Shown here piece by piece: positions 1 to 9,776 of a stretch of 64,000 nt of DNA. Within the stretch, counting starts at the first letter, position 1, and each line of letters begins with the position of its first letter. The DNA comes from Candidatus Nanopelagicales bacterium. Lineage in GTDB: Bacteria; Actinomycetota; Actinomycetes; S36-B12; CAIYMF01. Location: positions 124,001-188,000 of the forward strand of contig JAFIHG010000047.1 in assembly GCA_017848795.1 (NCBI GenBank), in the 5' to 3' direction. The notes under the pieces are model-generated. The model saw only the letters and a list, made by a program, of their open reading frames with translations. It did not search any database and had not been told where the DNA came from. Position numbers and translations under genes: made by a program.

Positions 1-186
1 GATGCGCGGCAGCTCGGGGGCCGGCTTGCGGCCCAGGGCCAGCCGCAGCTCGGCGCGGGTCGTGGCGTCGTCGCTGTAGAGCAGGACGCGCTGCATGCCA
101 GCGTCCGCCGGGTCCGCCGGGGCGCCAGTCGCGCCGCCGCGGTGGTTGCTGCCAGGAGTGCCGGTCGTGCTCGTGCGGGAGGACAT
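1..186 (-). CDS. Putative response-regulator receiver-like protein (N-terminal part, cut by window edge)
   Basis: Sixty-two codons are open from an ATG at 186 down to base 1 with no stop, so only the N-terminus is visible. A second in-frame ATG at 96 begins MQRVLLYSDDATTRAEL, which looks like the first beta strand and acidic pocket (two adjacent Asp) of a CheY-like receiver; the 30 residues before it are Ser/Thr/Gly/Pro-rich and may not be translated, so 96 is a credible alternative start. It lies on the same strand as the downstream oxidase assembly gene but 21 nt beyond its stop. Family assignment is inference from a short segment; the rest of the gene is outside the window. Confidence 0.5.
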   Translation of the reverse strand, partial: MSSRTSTTGTPGSNHRGGATGAPADPADAGMQRVLLYSDDATTRAELRLALGRKPAPELPRI

Positions 187-206
187 GTGCCGATCCTACG
201 GACGGG

Positions 207-1253
207 TCAGGGCAGCGCGTTGCGGGAACCACCCGGCATCCGTGCCCGCGCGTAGGAATCGGCTCGCGGCTGCGCGTCGAAGTCCTCCGCCGGCGTGCCC
301 GCCCGGACCGCGGCGCTGCGCTCCTGCAGGTCGAGGCGGCGGTCGACCACCCGCGCCTCCCGTTCCGAGGCGTGCCACCACTGGACGGCCAGCACGGTGA
401 AGATCACCAGCGACATGAGGTCGCCACTCCCCCAGAGGATCGCGCCGGCGATCTGCTGGTCCTCGAGCGGCGAGGGGCCCCACGTGCGCCCGAGGTCGAG
501 GTACCAGTCCTGCGCCAGCAGCGCGGTCGACTGCATGATCGTGACGCCGAGGAAGGCGTGGAACGGCAGCGTCGCCACCGTCGCGATCATGCGCATCGGG
601 TACGACGCCCGGTTCGGCAGCGGGTCGATGCCGAGCAGCGACCAGTACCACAGGCACCCGACGAGCAGGAAGTGCAGGTGGTTCGCGTCGTGCAGCAGCG
701 GGTTGCGCAGCGTCGCCTCGTAGATCCCGCTGAAGTAGAGGATCCACGGGTTGATCACGAAGATGGTCATCGCGACGATCGGGAACGTGAACACCCCGAC
801 GATCCGCGAGTGCAGGATCCGCATCAGCACCGCGCGTGGACCGCCGGGCAGGGTGCGCAGGGCGAGGGTGATCGGCGCGCCGAGCGCGAGGAAGACCGGT
901 GCGAGCATCGACAGCAGCATGTGCTGCACCATGTGGACGCTCAGCAGGGTGAGGTCGTACGCCGCCAGGAACGACTGGGTCGCGACGACGCTGGTGCCGA
1001 GCCCGCCGACGAGGAACGAGATCGTGCGCCCGGGGTTCCACCGGTCACCTCGGCGGTGCAGCTTGACGACGCCGAGGACGTACAACGCGCCCGCGACGAG
1101 GATCATGAGCGCCGGCCACGGCTCCAGCACCCACGTCGTCACCGCGGTGTGCACGTCGAGCGGCGGCAGCTCGGCCGGCGGCTCGCCGTGCGCCGGCAGC
1201 AGCGACGGCAGCCCCGCCGCTGACACGCTGCTCAACAGGTCGACCCCCGGCAC
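207..1253 (-). CDS. Cytochrome c oxidase assembly protein (caa3_CtaG family)
   Basis: A 348-residue integral membrane protein with about seven hydrophobic segments. Histidine-rich membrane-proximal motifs ([10 protein letters not shown] near residue 107 and [12 protein letters not shown] near residue 188) are characteristic of the caa3_CtaG family, which supports copper delivery and assembly of aa3-type oxidase. It sits divergently 130 bp from ctaE, inside the respiratory cluster, which fits the role. The GTG start at 1253 has no Shine-Dalgarno but has TAGGCT exactly 6 nt upstream, so the message is probably leaderless. The charged C-terminal 50 residues look cytoplasmic and disordered. Family assignment is firm; the exact assembly step is known only by analogy. 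Confidence 0.85.
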   Translation of the reverse strand: MPGVDLLSSVSAAGLPSLLPAHGEPPAELPPLDVHTAVTTWVLEPWPALMILVAGALYVLGVVKLHRRGDRWNPGRTISFLVGGLGTSVVATQSFLAAYDLTLLSVHMVQHMLLSMLAPVFLALGAPITLALRTLPGGPRAVLMRILHSRIVGVFTFPIVAMTIFVINPWILYFSGIYEATLRNPLLHDANHLHFLLVGCLWYWSLLGIDPLPNRASYPMRMIATVATLPFHAFLGVTIMQSTALLAQDWYLDLGRTWGPSPLEDQQIAGAILWGSGDLMSLVIFTVLAVQWWHASEREARVVDRRLDLQERSAAVRAGTPAEDFDAQPRADSYARARMPGGSRNALP

Positions 1254-1259
1254 GCGCCC

Positions 1260-1265
1260 AGCCTA
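1260..1265 (-). promoter_or_regulatory. -10 element of a leaderless promoter for the CtaG-like gene
   Basis: On the minus strand TAGGCT is followed by 6 nt and then GTG at 1253. This TANNNT spacing places the transcription start at or within a base or two of the start codon. Confidence 0.5.
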
Positions 1266-1382
1266 AGCACCGCACACCGGCGCTCGGGACACCGGTCGCG
1301 CGCGTGCAGAGACCGCACCGGTTCCGCGACATTCCGGGGGTCGCGCCAGCGAAGCGCCACCAGACCTGCAACACTCTGGCCC

Positions 1383-1985
1383 GTGGCCACCGCAACAGTC
1401 CCGTCCGCACCCAGCCATCAGGCGGTGAACCGGCCGAACATGGTCTCGGTCGGCACCATCGTGTGGCTGTCGAGCGAGTTGATGTTCTTCGCGGCGCTGT
1501 TCGCGATGTACTTCATGACCCGGGCGATCCATCCCGACCTGTGGGCGGAGATCACCCCCCACCTCGAGGTGCCCTTCGCGTCGGCGAACACCACGATCCT
1601 GGTCCTGTCCAGCGTCACCTGCCAGATGGGCGTGTTCGCGGCCGAGCGCGGCAACGTGCGCTCGCTGCGCCGGTGGTTCGCGCTGACGTTCGTCATGGGC
1701 GCGTTCTTCGTCGGCGGTCAGCTCTACGAGTACACGAACATGGTCAACGAGGGCATCACGCTGTCGTCCGACGCGTACGGCTCGGTCTTCTACCTCACGA
1801 CGGGGTTCCACGCGCTGCACGTCACCGGCGGGCTGATCGCCTTCCTGTTCGTCTTCGGCCGGCTCTACGGCAGCCGGCGCTTCAGCCACCGGCAGGCGAC
1901 AACCGCGATCGTCGTGTCCTACTACTGGCACTTCGTCGACGTGGTGTGGATCGGCCTGTTCGCCATGATCTACCTGCTCAAGTGA
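1383..1985 (+). CDS. ctaE: Cytochrome c oxidase subunit III
   Basis: The 200-residue protein has about five membrane segments, as expected for the short actinobacterial subunit III. It carries the conserved [15 protein letters not shown] motif in the first helix and ends with [17 protein letters not shown], both typical of COX3. It is part of the aa3 oxidase that takes electrons from the QcrC diheme cytochrome and pumps protons. GTG at 1383 lacks a Shine-Dalgarno; AACACT lies 7 nt upstream (1370-1375), a weak leaderless-type -10. The gene leads ctaE-qcrC-qcrA-qcrB, the order seen in mycobacteria and streptomycetes, so oxidase subunit III and the bcc complex are probably co-transcribed. Confidence 0.95.
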   Translation: MATATVPSAPSHQAVNRPNMVSVGTIVWLSSELMFFAALFAMYFMTRAIHPDLWAEITPHLEVPFASANTTILVLSSVTCQMGVFAAERGNVRSLRRWFALTFVMGAFFVGGQLYEYTNMVNEGITLSSDAYGSVFYLTTGFHALHVTGGLIAFLFVFGRLYGSRRFSHRQATTAIVVSYYWHFVDVVWIGLFAMIYLLK

Positions 1986-2034
1986 CCCCCCGACCTGTCA
2001 CCCCCCGTTGACCGAAAGCGAAGGCGAAGCAGCA

Positions 2035-2823
2035 GTGACCCGAGCACCTCGACGGCGCCACCCGTTCGCCGGTGTCGCCGTTCTCCTCGTCGGCCTGGTG
2101 GCGACCGGGACCGCCTTTGCCGCGGTCAACGCCGGCACGAGTGCGCAGGCCTCGGGTGCGGTCGCCAGCCAGACACAGGTGGAGGCCGGCCGGCAGCTCT
2201 ACGTGGAGGGCTGCGCGAGCTGTCACGGCATCGCCGGCGAGGGCACCGAGGAGTACCCCTCGCTCATCGGCACCGGAGCCGCCGCCGTCGACTTCCAGAT
2301 GCAGACCGGCAAGATGCCCGCGACCTCGCCCGGCGTGCAGGTCATCGGCAAGCCGCGCAACTACTCCGACGACGAGATCGCCGCCATCGCGGCGTACGTG
2401 GCCTCGCTCGGCGCGGGTCCCGCGATCCCGACCGCCGCCGAGCTCGACTTCGCCGGCGCGGACCTCTCCGAGGGCGGCACGCTGTTCCGCACCAACTGCA
2501 TGCAGTGCCACAACTTCGCCGGCAAGGGCGGCGCCCTCTCCGACGGCGCCTTCGCACCCAGCCTGATGGACGTCGACTCGAAGATCATCTGGGAGGCGAT
2601 GCTCACCGGCCCGCAGAACATGCCGATCTTCTCCAACGAGACCCTTCCCCCGGAGTCCAAGCAGGCCATCCTCAAGTGGATCGACCACCTGCAGAACGAC
2701 AAGGACCCGGGCGGCCTGGCGCTGGGCTCCATGGGCCCGGTCAGTGAGGGCGTCTTCGTCTGGATCGTCGGGCTCGGGCTGGTCCTCGCCGTCACCGTCT
2801 GGATCGGAGCCAAGGTTCGATGA
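2035..2823 (+). CDS. qcrC: Cytochrome bc1 complex diheme cytochrome c subunit
   Basis: The protein has an N-terminal membrane anchor (about residues 11-30), two class I cytochrome c domains with heme-binding motifs CASCH at 60-64 and CMQCH at 155-159, and a C-terminal membrane helix (about 240-258). Two covalent hemes with two anchors is the actinobacterial QcrC pattern, which wires the bc complex directly to the aa3 oxidase without soluble cytochrome c. I chose GTG at 2035 because a purine-rich stretch (2015-2029) sits 6 nt upstream and the resulting N-terminus is basic then hydrophobic. An in-frame TTG at 2008 would add nine residues. Its stop overlaps the qcrA start in ATGA. Confidence 0.93.
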   Translation: MTRAPRRRHPFAGVAVLLVGLVATGTAFAAVNAGTSAQASGAVASQTQVEAGRQLYVEGCASCHGIAGEGTEEYPSLIGTGAAAVDFQMQTGKMPATSPGVQVIGKPRNYSDDEIAAIAAYVASLGAGPAIPTAAELDFAGADLSEGGTLFRTNCMQCHNFAGKGGALSDGAFAPSLMDVDSKIIWEAMLTGPQNMPIFSNETLPPESKQAILKWIDHLQNDKDPGGLALGSMGPVSEGVFVWIVGLGLVLAVTVWIGAKVR

Positions 2824-3872
2824 GCACCGACCTCACCCCGGGAAGCCCGGGGAACCTGCCCGCGACCACCGGGACCGCGGACGGCGCCGGACGCGAACAG
2901 CCGCTCTACCCGCTCGCCCCGCACCAGCTGCGGCTCACCGACACCGACCCGCGGGCGGCCAAGCGCGCGGAGCGCCAGGTCGCGACGATGTTCGGGCTGT
3001 CCGCGCTGCTGATCGTCGCGTTCGTCGTCGCGTACGTGATGGTGCAGACCGACCAGTACCTCGACCTGGGCAACATCGGCAAGTTCCAGCTGAGCAACGT
3101 GCTGCTCGGACTGACGTTCGGCGGCGCGGTCTTCCTCATCGGTGCGGGCGCGATCCACTGGGCCAAGAAGCTGATGGCCGACGAGGAGATGGTCGACTAC
3201 CGCCACCCCGCGGCGACCGACGACGAGACCCGCGCGTCGCTGCTCGAGGACTTCAACGACGGGCTCGCCGAGTCCGGGTTCGCCCAGCGCCGGATGGTGC
3301 GCCGCACCCTGATCGGCGCGCTCGCCCTGTTCCCGGTTCCGCTCGTCGTGCTGCTGCGCGACCTCGGCCCGCTGCCGGGGACCTCGCTGCGCGAGACGAT
3401 CTGGAAGGCGGGCGAGCGGATCGTCACCGACGTCACGCTGCGCCCGATCAGGCCCTCGGACATCCCTGTCGGTGGCCTGGTCAACGCCTCCCCCGGGAGC
3501 CTGGAGGAGGTGCAGCACGCCGAGGGCAACATGAACGAGCGTGCGAAGGCCGTGATCATCCTCGTCCGGATGACCCCCGAGCAGATCAAGTCGCAGCAGG
3601 GCGAGGGCTGGGACTACAACGGCATCCTCGCGTTCTCCAAGATCTGCACCCACGTCGGCTGCCCGATCGCGCTGTACCAGCACGTGACGCACCACCTGCT
3701 CTGCCCGTGCCACCAGTCGACGTTCGACCTGTCGGACTCGGGCAACGTCGTGTTCGGGCCGGCCAACCGACGGCTGCCCCAGCTTCCGATCACTGTCGAT
3801 GACGCCGGCTATCTCGTCGCTTCCAGCGACTTCCACGAGCCGGTCGGACCGAGCTTCTGGGAGCGCGGATGA
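2820..3872 (+). CDS. qcrA: Rieske iron-sulfur subunit of the cytochrome bc1 complex
   Basis: This 350-residue subunit has three predicted membrane helices in its N-terminal two-thirds, as in actinobacterial QcrA rather than the single-anchor mitochondrial type. The [2Fe-2S] Rieske site is intact: C276-T-H278 and C295-P-C-H298 supply the ligands and C281 with C297 the disulfide. It accepts electrons from menaquinol at the Qp site of QcrB and passes them to QcrC. Start and stop both overlap their neighbours by four bases (ATGA at 2820 and 3869), so translation of the qcr genes is tightly coupled. Confidence 0.95.
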   Translation: MSTDLTPGSPGNLPATTGTADGAGREQPLYPLAPHQLRLTDTDPRAAKRAERQVATMFGLSALLIVAFVVAYVMVQTDQYLDLGNIGKFQLSNVLLGLTFGGAVFLIGAGAIHWAKKLMADEEMVDYRHPAATDDETRASLLEDFNDGLAESGFAQRRMVRRTLIGALALFPVPLVVLLRDLGPLPGTSLRETIWKAGERIVTDVTLRPIRPSDIPVGGLVNASPGSLEEVQHAEGNMNERAKAVIILVRMTPEQIKSQQGEGWDYNGILAFSKICTHVGCPIALYQHVTHHLLCPCHQSTFDLSDSGNVVFGPANRRLPQLPITVDDAGYLVASSDFHEPVGPSFWERG

Positions 3873-5575
3873 GTCTCACCACCAAGGTCGGTGGCGCGAC
3901 GATCGACTACGTCGACAAGCGCACCGGGATCCTGGGCCCGGCGAAGGCCAACTTCCGCAAGCTGTTCCCGGACCACTGGTCCTTCATGCTGGGCGAGATC
4001 GTCCTCTACTCGTTCATCGTGCTGCTGCTGACGGGCACGTACCTCACGTTCTTCTTCAAGCCGAGCATGGCCGAGGTCGTCTACAACGGCTCGTACGTCC
4101 CGCTCAAGGGCATCGAGATGAGCGAGGCGTACGCCTCGACGCTGCACATCAGCTTCGACGTGCGCGGCGGGCTGCTGATCCGCCAGATCCACCACTGGGC
4201 GGCGCTCTTCTTCGTCGCCGCCATGATCGTGCACATGTTCCGGGTGTTCTTCACCGGAGCGTTCCGCCGCCCCCGTGAGCTCAACTGGGTCGTCGGCGGG
4301 ATCATGCTGATGATCGGTCTGCTGGAGGGCTTCGCGGGCTACTCGCTGCCCGACGACCTGCTCTCCGGCGTCGGCGTGCGGATCGTGTCCGGGATCGTCG
4401 AGGCCATCCCCATCGTCGGCACGTACCTGATGTTCTTCATCTGGGGCGGTGAGTTCCCCGGTACGGACTTCATCCCACGACTGTTCATCGTGCACGTGCT
4501 GCTGTTCCCGGCGATCCTGCTGGCACTCGTCGGCGTACACCTCGTGCTGATCTTCTACCTCAAGCACACGCAGTACCCGGGACGCGGGCGCACCGAGGAC
4601 AACGTCGTCGGCTACCCGCTCTTCCCGATCTACACCGCCAAGGCAGGCGGCTTCTTCTTCATCGTCTTCGGGCTCATCACGCTGGTCTCGGCGGTGGTGA
4701 CCATCAACCCGGTCTGGGCGTACGGGCCGTACGTGCCCGACCAGGTCACGGCGGACTCCCAACCGGACTGGTACATCGGGTTCCTGGACGGGATGCTGCG
4801 TGCCTTCCCCAACTGGGAATGGATCCTGTTCGGCCATACCTGGTCGTGGAACGTGTTCATCCCCGGCCTGGTGATGCCCGGCATCCTGTTCACCGCGCTG
4901 GCGCTCTACCCGTTCTTCGAGTCCTGGATCACCGGTGACAAGCGCGAGCACCACATCCTGGACCGCCCGCGCAACGCCCCGGTCCGTACCGGCATCGGCG
5001 TCATGGCGATCACCTTCTTCGGGATCGCGACGATCAACGGGGCCAACGACCTGCTGGCGGTCGGGTTCCACCTGTCGATCAACCAGATCACCTGGTTCAC
5101 CCGGATCGGGCTGTTCGTCGCGCCGCCACTGGCGTTCGTGGCCACCCACCGGCTCTGCATCGGTCTGCAGCGCCGGGACCGCGACAAGCTGCTCCACGGC
5201 CGCGAGACCGGCCGGATCCTGCGGTTGCCGCACGGCGAGTTCATCGAGGTCCACGAGCCGATCACGGACACCGAGAAGGCGGTCATCCTCAGCCACCCGC
5301 AACGGCGTCCGCTGCCGATGCCGGCGAAGACCGACGAGAACGGCGTACGGACGCCGCGCTACCGCTGGCGCTGGATCCAGGCCAAGCTGTCGAGCTTCTG
5401 GTACCGCGACAGCGTCGAGACGCCGTCCGCCGCCGAGATCGAGGCGGCCGAGGAGCACATGCGCCATGGGATCGGCAGCGAGCACGAGCACCGCGGCGAC
5501 TTCGAGATCAGCCACCACGAGATCGGCGAGAGCGAGACGGTCGAGGCGCTCACCAGCCGCAGCGAGGAAGACTGA
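3869..5575 (+). CDS. qcrB: Cytochrome b subunit of the menaquinol:cytochrome c oxidoreductase
   Basis: The 568-residue protein is the long actinobacterial cytochrome b. The core has the expected transmembrane helices with heme-ligand histidines (HHWAALFFVAAMIVHMFRVF near residues 109-128) and the Qp-loop PDW in SQPDWYIGFLDG. A charged tail of about 170 residues after the last helix is typical of this phylum and absent from mitochondrial cytochrome b. It oxidises menaquinol and translocates protons. ATG at 3869 overlaps the qcrA stop. The gene is the target of bcc inhibitors such as telacebec in mycobacteria (family knowledge). Confidence 0.96.
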   Translation: MSLTTKVGGATIDYVDKRTGILGPAKANFRKLFPDHWSFMLGEIVLYSFIVLLLTGTYLTFFFKPSMAEVVYNGSYVPLKGIEMSEAYASTLHISFDVRGGLLIRQIHHWAALFFVAAMIVHMFRVFFTGAFRRPRELNWVVGGIMLMIGLLEGFAGYSLPDDLLSGVGVRIVSGIVEAIPIVGTYLMFFIWGGEFPGTDFIPRLFIVHVLLFPAILLALVGVHLVLIFYLKHTQYPGRGRTEDNVVGYPLFPIYTAKAGGFFFIVFGLITLVSAVVTINPVWAYGPYVPDQVTADSQPDWYIGFLDGMLRAFPNWEWILFGHTWSWNVFIPGLVMPGILFTALALYPFFESWITGDKREHHILDRPRNAPVRTGIGVMAITFFGIATINGANDLLAVGFHLSINQITWFTRIGLFVAPPLAFVATHRLCIGLQRRDRDKLLHGRETGRILRLPHGEFIEVHEPITDTEKAVILSHPQRRPLPMPAKTDENGVRTPRYRWRWIQAKLSSFWYRDSVETPSAAEIEAAEEHMRHGIGSEHEHRGDFEISHHEIGESETVEALTSRSEED

Positions 5576-5594
5576 CGGCTAGCCCGGTGGTGCG

Positions 5595-5939
5595 ATGACC
5601 GACGAGCACGGCACGCTGCTGCTCCCCGGACCCGGCACCGGCTGTCGGGCCGGTCATGCGGCGCGCCCCTCCCCCGATGTGAACCCGGTGCTCGGCATGG
5701 TGCCCGCGAAGAGCGCGACGTGGTTCGGCGCGGTGGTCTTGATCCTCGTCGTCGGGCTGCTGTGGTGGCTGCTACCGGCGACGCGCATCTGGGTGTTGCT
5801 CGGCCTGCTCGGCTGGGTCGTTGCCGTGCTGTCGATCCAGCTCGCGCTGGGGCATCGCGGCAGTTGCCTGCTGCGCCGTACCGTCCGCTGGTTCTTCGGG
5901 CCCATCGGTGCCCTCGTCGACCCCTTCGACCTCGACTGA
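5595..5939 (+). CDS. Small membrane protein of unknown function
   Basis: A 114-residue product starting at ATG 5595, 19 nt after qcrB. It has two hydrophobic helices (about residues 42-61 and 65-84) separated by a short Pro/Ala/Thr/Arg turn, with a polar N-terminus and a C-terminal RRTVRWFFGPIGALVDPFDLD. I do not recognise a family. The position at the end of the qcr run and the same strand suggest co-transcription, so an accessory role in the bcc-aa3 supercomplex is possible but unsupported. Codon composition matches the neighbours. Confidence 0.5.
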   Translation: MTDEHGTLLLPGPGTGCRAGHAARPSPDVNPVLGMVPAKSATWFGAVVLILVVGLLWWLLPATRIWVLLGLLGWVVAVLSIQLALGHRGSCLLRRTVRWFFGPIGALVDPFDLD

Positions 5940-6000
5940 CCGCCCCGCTCCCCGAAGGGCCCGAGTTGCTGCTCGGAGAGCGCGGACGCACCCAACCGTC

Positions 6001-6235
6001 GGTCGAGCGTAGCCCGAGACCACGCAACCAGCCATCGGTCGAGCGTAGCCCGAGACCATGATCACCGACGTGGTCTCGACTGCGCTCGACCACCGGGTAC
6101 TCGCCCGGTCTTTCACGCGCCGACGGGCGCGCCACCAGGCCAAAGTGACTCGAGTGGAAAGAGGGACGCAACCATCCGTTGGTCGAGCGTAGTCGAGACC
6201 ATGAACACCGACGTGGTCTCGGGCTACGCTCGACC
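6001..6235. repeat. Cluster of five GGTCGAGCGTAG-type inverted repeats
   Basis: The gap from 5940 to 6261 has no credible gene. It is filled by a 20-21 bp element whose best copy reads GGTCGAGCGTAGTCGAGACC: direct copies at 6001-6021, 6037-6057 and 6181-6200, reverse copies at 6072-6091 and 6215-6235. Facing copies form hairpins that could act as bidirectional terminators between the convergent qcr and ldt ends. The stretch 6022-6156 is homologous, in inverted orientation, to 16028-16161. Confidence 0.85.
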
Positions 6236-6261
6236 ACCGAGTACGCGCCCCGGCGTTCTTC

Positions 6262-7455
6262 TTACGAGTCGTAGCCCTCGGACCAGCGCTCGAGCGGGAC
6301 GTTCCAGTCGCCGATGCCGTTGTCCATCGTCATCTGCCGGTTGCTGCCGGTGAACACGACGACGTCACCGATCTCGGACTGGTCGTAGAACCATTTGGCG
6401 TTCTCGGTGCTCATCCCGACGCAGCCGTGGGAACTGTTATAGACGCCCTGGTTACCGACCGACCACGGGGCGGCGTGGAGGAACTCGCCGCTCCAGGTGA
6501 CCCGCAGCGCGTACTGCACCACGAGGTTGTAGTACTCCGGCGAGTCCTGCGAGGTACCGCCGGTCGCCGCGTCCATCCGCCGGCTGAGCTCCTTGGTCAG
6601 GATCACCTTGATGCCCGACCGGGTCTCGAAGCCCGGCTTGCCGGCCGCGATCGGGATGGTGCGCAGCGTCTTGCCGTTGCGCGTCACCTTCATCATGTGG
6701 GTCTGCAGGTTGACGTACGAGATCATCGCCGGGCCGGTCTTCCAGGTGTTGACCGCGTCGGTCTTGCCCCACACCTTCTTGGTGATGCGCACGCCCTTCA
6801 GGTTCGACTCCAGCGTGATGGTGGAGTCGCCGGGCCAGTAGCCGTCCGGCCGGAACCGCAGCACGGTGTCGCTGTCCCAGCGCCAGGCGCCGTTCTTGAT
6901 CGTCTTGCCATCGGCCGAGACGACGAGGTGGTCCTCCACCCGCTGACGCGCCGCATCGCCCTTGACGGCACGGGAGAGCGTGACCTTCATCGGGATCCCG
7001 ATGCCGACGGTGCCCGACGGGGCCACCGACTCGATCTTGAGGAACTTGTCCGGCTGCAGCGTCTGGATGGCGTCGGTCACCGTGGTCGGCGTGCCGAGCC
7101 GGTCGACGGCGGAGGCCTGCAGCTGGTAGCTCGAGCCGTAGTCGAGCGACTCCGCCTCGCTGGTCCAGGTGGTGGCGTCGTCGGAGAGCTCGCCGTCGAG
7201 GACACCGTCCGGGCCAGTGACCTGTACGTCGGTGAAGCGCCCGGAGGCGACCTTGACGACGAGCGGGCCGTCCGGGGCGAGCTGGCCGTCTGCCTCCGTG
7301 CTGCCCGCTGAGTAGCTGATCTGTGCCGCCGACTGCGCGGCGACATCGGAGAGGGTGTGCAGCTGCAGCTGGCCGATGCCGCATCCCGAGAGGACGAGCG
7401 CTCCTGCAGCGAGCCCGATTCCGGTCGCGGCGACGCGCGCGCGACGAGCCCTCAT
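6262..7455 (-). CDS. L,D-transpeptidase lipoprotein (YkuD fold with Ig-like domains)
   Basis: The 397-residue product begins with a signal peptide and lipobox (LSGC, Cys near 25), so it should be a lipoprotein on the outer face of the membrane. Two Ig-like domains (about 50-250) precede a YkuD catalytic domain whose nucleophile motif SSHGC places His343 and Cys345. Such enzymes make 3->3 peptidoglycan cross-links in actinobacteria, the reaction inhibited by carbapenems. The ATG at 7455 follows a good Shine-Dalgarno (GGAGGTG). The domain order matches mycobacterial LdtMt2-type enzymes. Which paralogue it represents cannot be told from the sequence alone. Confidence 0.93.
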   Translation of the reverse strand: MRARRARVAATGIGLAAGALVLSGCGIGQLQLHTLSDVAAQSAAQISYSAGSTEADGQLAPDGPLVVKVASGRFTDVQVTGPDGVLDGELSDDATTWTSEAESLDYGSSYQLQASAVDRLGTPTTVTDAIQTLQPDKFLKIESVAPSGTVGIGIPMKVTLSRAVKGDAARQRVEDHLVVSADGKTIKNGAWRWDSDTVLRFRPDGYWPGDSTITLESNLKGVRITKKVWGKTDAVNTWKTGPAMISYVNLQTHMMKVTRNGKTLRTIPIAAGKPGFETRSGIKVILTKELSRRMDAATGGTSQDSPEYYNLVVQYALRVTWSGEFLHAAPWSVGNQGVYNSSHGCVGMSTENAKWFYDQSEIGDVVVFTGSNRQMTMDNGIGDWNVPLERWSEGYDS

Positions 7456-7617
7456 CCCACACCTCCGAGGGGCACGGCGCCCCGCTGGACCACTATCGGC
7501 AGGTTCCGCACCGTCCAGCAGCCCGCGCCGGTGACGATCGGGTCACGATCCGCACCGGCCGGCCGGAGCCGACGCCGAACAACCTCCCGAGCGTACTACG
7601 CGGTCACGGCAGGATGA

Positions 7618-8013
7618 CTACTCCGCCCACGCGCCGCGGTAGTACTCGTAGACGAAGCCGACCAGCGAGACGAACAGCACCCCGAGTCCGAGAACGACCA
7701 CCCACACCGCGAACACGAAGCCGATCGCGATGAGTGCCGATCCGACTCCGACCGGGAGCGGCCACCACGAGTGCGGGCTGAAGAACCCGTAGTCCGGGTC
7801 GGCGTCGGAGATCTCCGCGTCGGAGCGGTCCTCGGGGCGATACCCCACCCGCCGTCCGGCGTACAGCATGAAGAAGCTGATCAGGAAGCACAGCCCGCCG
7901 GTGAGCGCCAGCGCCACGACCCCCACCGGGTCGTGGGACAGGATCCAGTAGGCGATCGCGACGATGCCGAAGAAGACGGTGCCGATCGCGAAGAGCAGGC
8001 CCTCGGCCTTCAT
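7618..8013 (-). CDS. ctaF: Cytochrome c oxidase subunit IV (actinobacterial type)
   Basis: A 131-residue protein with four hydrophobic helices: two N-terminal, a polar loop with acidic [23 protein letters not shown], then two more. The loop signature SPHSWWPL is typical of the actinobacterial subunit IV family (PF12270), which has no sequence relation to mitochondrial COX4. The ATG at 8013 overlaps the ctaD stop in ATGA, so it is the last cistron of ctaC-ctaD-ctaF. Confidence 0.93.
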   Translation of the reverse strand: MKAEGLLFAIGTVFFGIVAIAYWILSHDPVGVVALALTGGLCFLISFFMLYAGRRVGYRPEDRSDAEISDADPDYGFFSPHSWWPLPVGVGSALIAIGFVFAVWVVVLGLGVLFVSLVGFVYEYYRGAWAE

Positions 8014-9776
8014 TCCGCGTCACCCTTCCCGCCATCGCGCTTGATGCCCTCTTTGTCCATGTCCGCGAGGTTCAGCGCTGCCCCGACCCCGTCGTCGTCC
8101 GGTACGCCGACCGCGGCCGTCAGCGGGTGGTGCAGGTCGAAGGCCGGACGCTCGGAGCGGATGCGCGGCAGCGTGACGAAGTTGTGGCGCGGCGGCGGGC
8201 AGCTGGTGGCCCACTCGAGCGAGGCTCCCCATCCCCACGGGTCGTCCACTCCGACGAGCGGCGCGTAGCGCCAGGTCCGGTAGACGTTGTAGAGGAAGAC
8301 GAGCGTCGAGGCTCCCAGGACGAACGAGGCGATCGAACTGATGGTGTTCAGTCCGGTGAAGCCGTCCGAGGGCAGGTAGTCCGCGTACCGGCGGGCCATG
8401 CCCTCGGCACCGAGCCAGTGCTGGATGAGGAAGGTGCCGTGGAAGCCGAAGAACAACAACCAGAAGTGGATCTTTCCTAGTCGTTCGTCGAGCATCCTGC
8501 CGGTCCACTTCGGCCACCAGAAGTAGAAGCCGGAGAACATCGCGAACACCACGGTGCCGAACACCGTGTAGTGGAAGTGGGCGACGATGAAGTAGGTGTC
8601 GGTGACGTGGAAGTCGATCGCGGGGATCGCGATCAGCACGCCGGTGAGCCCGCCGAACAGGAAGGTGATGAGGAACCCCATGGCCCAGAGCATGGGGGTG
8701 TCCCAGGTTATGGATCCCCCCCACATAGTGCCGATCCAGTTGAAGAACTTGACCCCGGTGGGGATCGCGATCAGCAACGACATGAACGAGAAGAACGGCA
8801 GCATGACCCCGCCGGTCGCGAACATGTGGTGCGCCCACACGGTCATCGACAGCCCGGCGATCAGGATCGTCGCGAAGACCAACGTTCGATAGCCGAAGAT
8901 CGGTTTACGGCTGAACACCGGGATGACTTCGGTGACGATGCCGAAGAACGGCAAGGCGATGATGTAGACCTCGGGGTGACCGAAGAACCAGAACAGGTGC
9001 TGATAGAGCAGCGCCCCGCCGTTCGCCGCCTCGAAGACGTGGGAACCGAACTTGCGGTCGATCTCCACGACGACGAGCGCGGCGGCCAGCACCGGGAACA
9101 CCATGATCACGAGCACGCTCGTGAGCAGCGCGTTCCAGGTGAAGATCGGCATCCGGAACATGGTCATCCCGGGTGCGCGCATGCAGAAGATCGTGGTGAT
9201 GAAGTTGACGGCGCCCAGGATCGTGCCCAAGCCGCTGAGCACGAAGCCCATGATCCACAGGTCCGCGCCGATGTTCGGCGAGTTGATGATGTCGTTCAGC
9301 GGCGAGTACGCGAACCAGCCGAACGCCGCGGCGCCACCCGGGGTCAGGAACCCGCTGATGACGATGAGCCCGCCGAACAGGTAGAACCAGTACGCCAGCA
9401 TGTTCAGGCGCGGGAACGCGACGTCGGGCGCGCCGATCTGCAGCGGCATGATCCAGTTGGTGAACGCGGCGAACAGCGGCGTCGCGAACAGCAGCAGCAT
9501 GATCGCGCCGTGCATGGTGAAGAGCTGGTTGTACTGCTCGCGCGAGAAGAACTGCAGACCCGGTTCGGCGAGTTCGGCGCGCATGCCCATCGCGAGCAGG
9601 CCGCCGAACATGAAGAACGCGAACGAGGTGATCAGGTAGAAGTTGCCGATGACCTTGTGGTCGGTGCTGGTGACCCACTTGAGCACCGTGCGGCCGAACT
9701 TGCGACGGCTGGGATCGTCGGCCGCCATCCCCTCGGCCCAGGGCGGCTCGGTCCGGCGTTCTTCGAGGAGGGTCAC
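8010..9776 (-). CDS. ctaD: Cytochrome c oxidase subunit I
   Basis: The catalytic heme-copper subunit, 588 residues with about twelve transmembrane helices. The CuB/heme a3 site motif [14 protein letters not shown] with its cross-linked His-Tyr pair and the later AHFHYTVFG (low- and high-spin heme ligands) are intact, so this is an aa3-type oxidase. The C-terminal 60 residues are hydrophilic and extend into the cytoplasm, as in other actinobacteria. The GTG start at 9776 overlaps the ctaC stop (GTGA), and the stop overlaps ctaF, giving a coupled three-gene operon. Confidence 0.97.
   Translation of the reverse strand: MTLLEERRTEPPWAEGMAADDPSRRKFGRTVLKWVTSTDHKVIGNFYLITSFAFFMFGGLLAMGMRAELAEPGLQFFSREQYNQLFTMHGAIMLLLFATPLFAAFTNWIMPLQIGAPDVAFPRLNMLAYWFYLFGGLIVISGFLTPGGAAAFGWFAYSPLNDIINSPNIGADLWIMGFVLSGLGTILGAVNFITTIFCMRAPGMTMFRMPIFTWNALLTSVLVIMVFPVLAAALVVVEIDRKFGSHVFEAANGGALLYQHLFWFFGHPEVYIIALPFFGIVTEVIPVFSRKPIFGYRTLVFATILIAGLSMTVWAHHMFATGGVMLPFFSFMSLLIAIPTGVKFFNWIGTMWGGSITWDTPMLWAMGFLITFLFGGLTGVLIAIPAIDFHVTDTYFIVAHFHYTVFGTVVFAMFSGFYFWWPKWTGRMLDERLGKIHFWLLFFGFHGTFLIQHWLGAEGMARRYADYLPSDGFTGLNTISSIASFVLGASTLVFLYNVYRTWRYAPLVGVDDPWGWGASLEWATSCPPPRHNFVTLPRIRSERPAFDLHHPLTAAVGVPDDDGVGAALNLADMDKEGIKRDGGKGDAE

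Noticed and set aside
2008-2034. TTG at 2008 as qcrC start
   Set aside because: GTG at 2035 has a purine-rich ribosome site and gives the usual basic N-terminus before the anchor helix; TTG has neither.
5940-6261. Small genes in the qcrB-ldt gap
   Set aside because: All open frames here consist of the GGTCGAGCGTAG-type repeats and lack ribosome sites.
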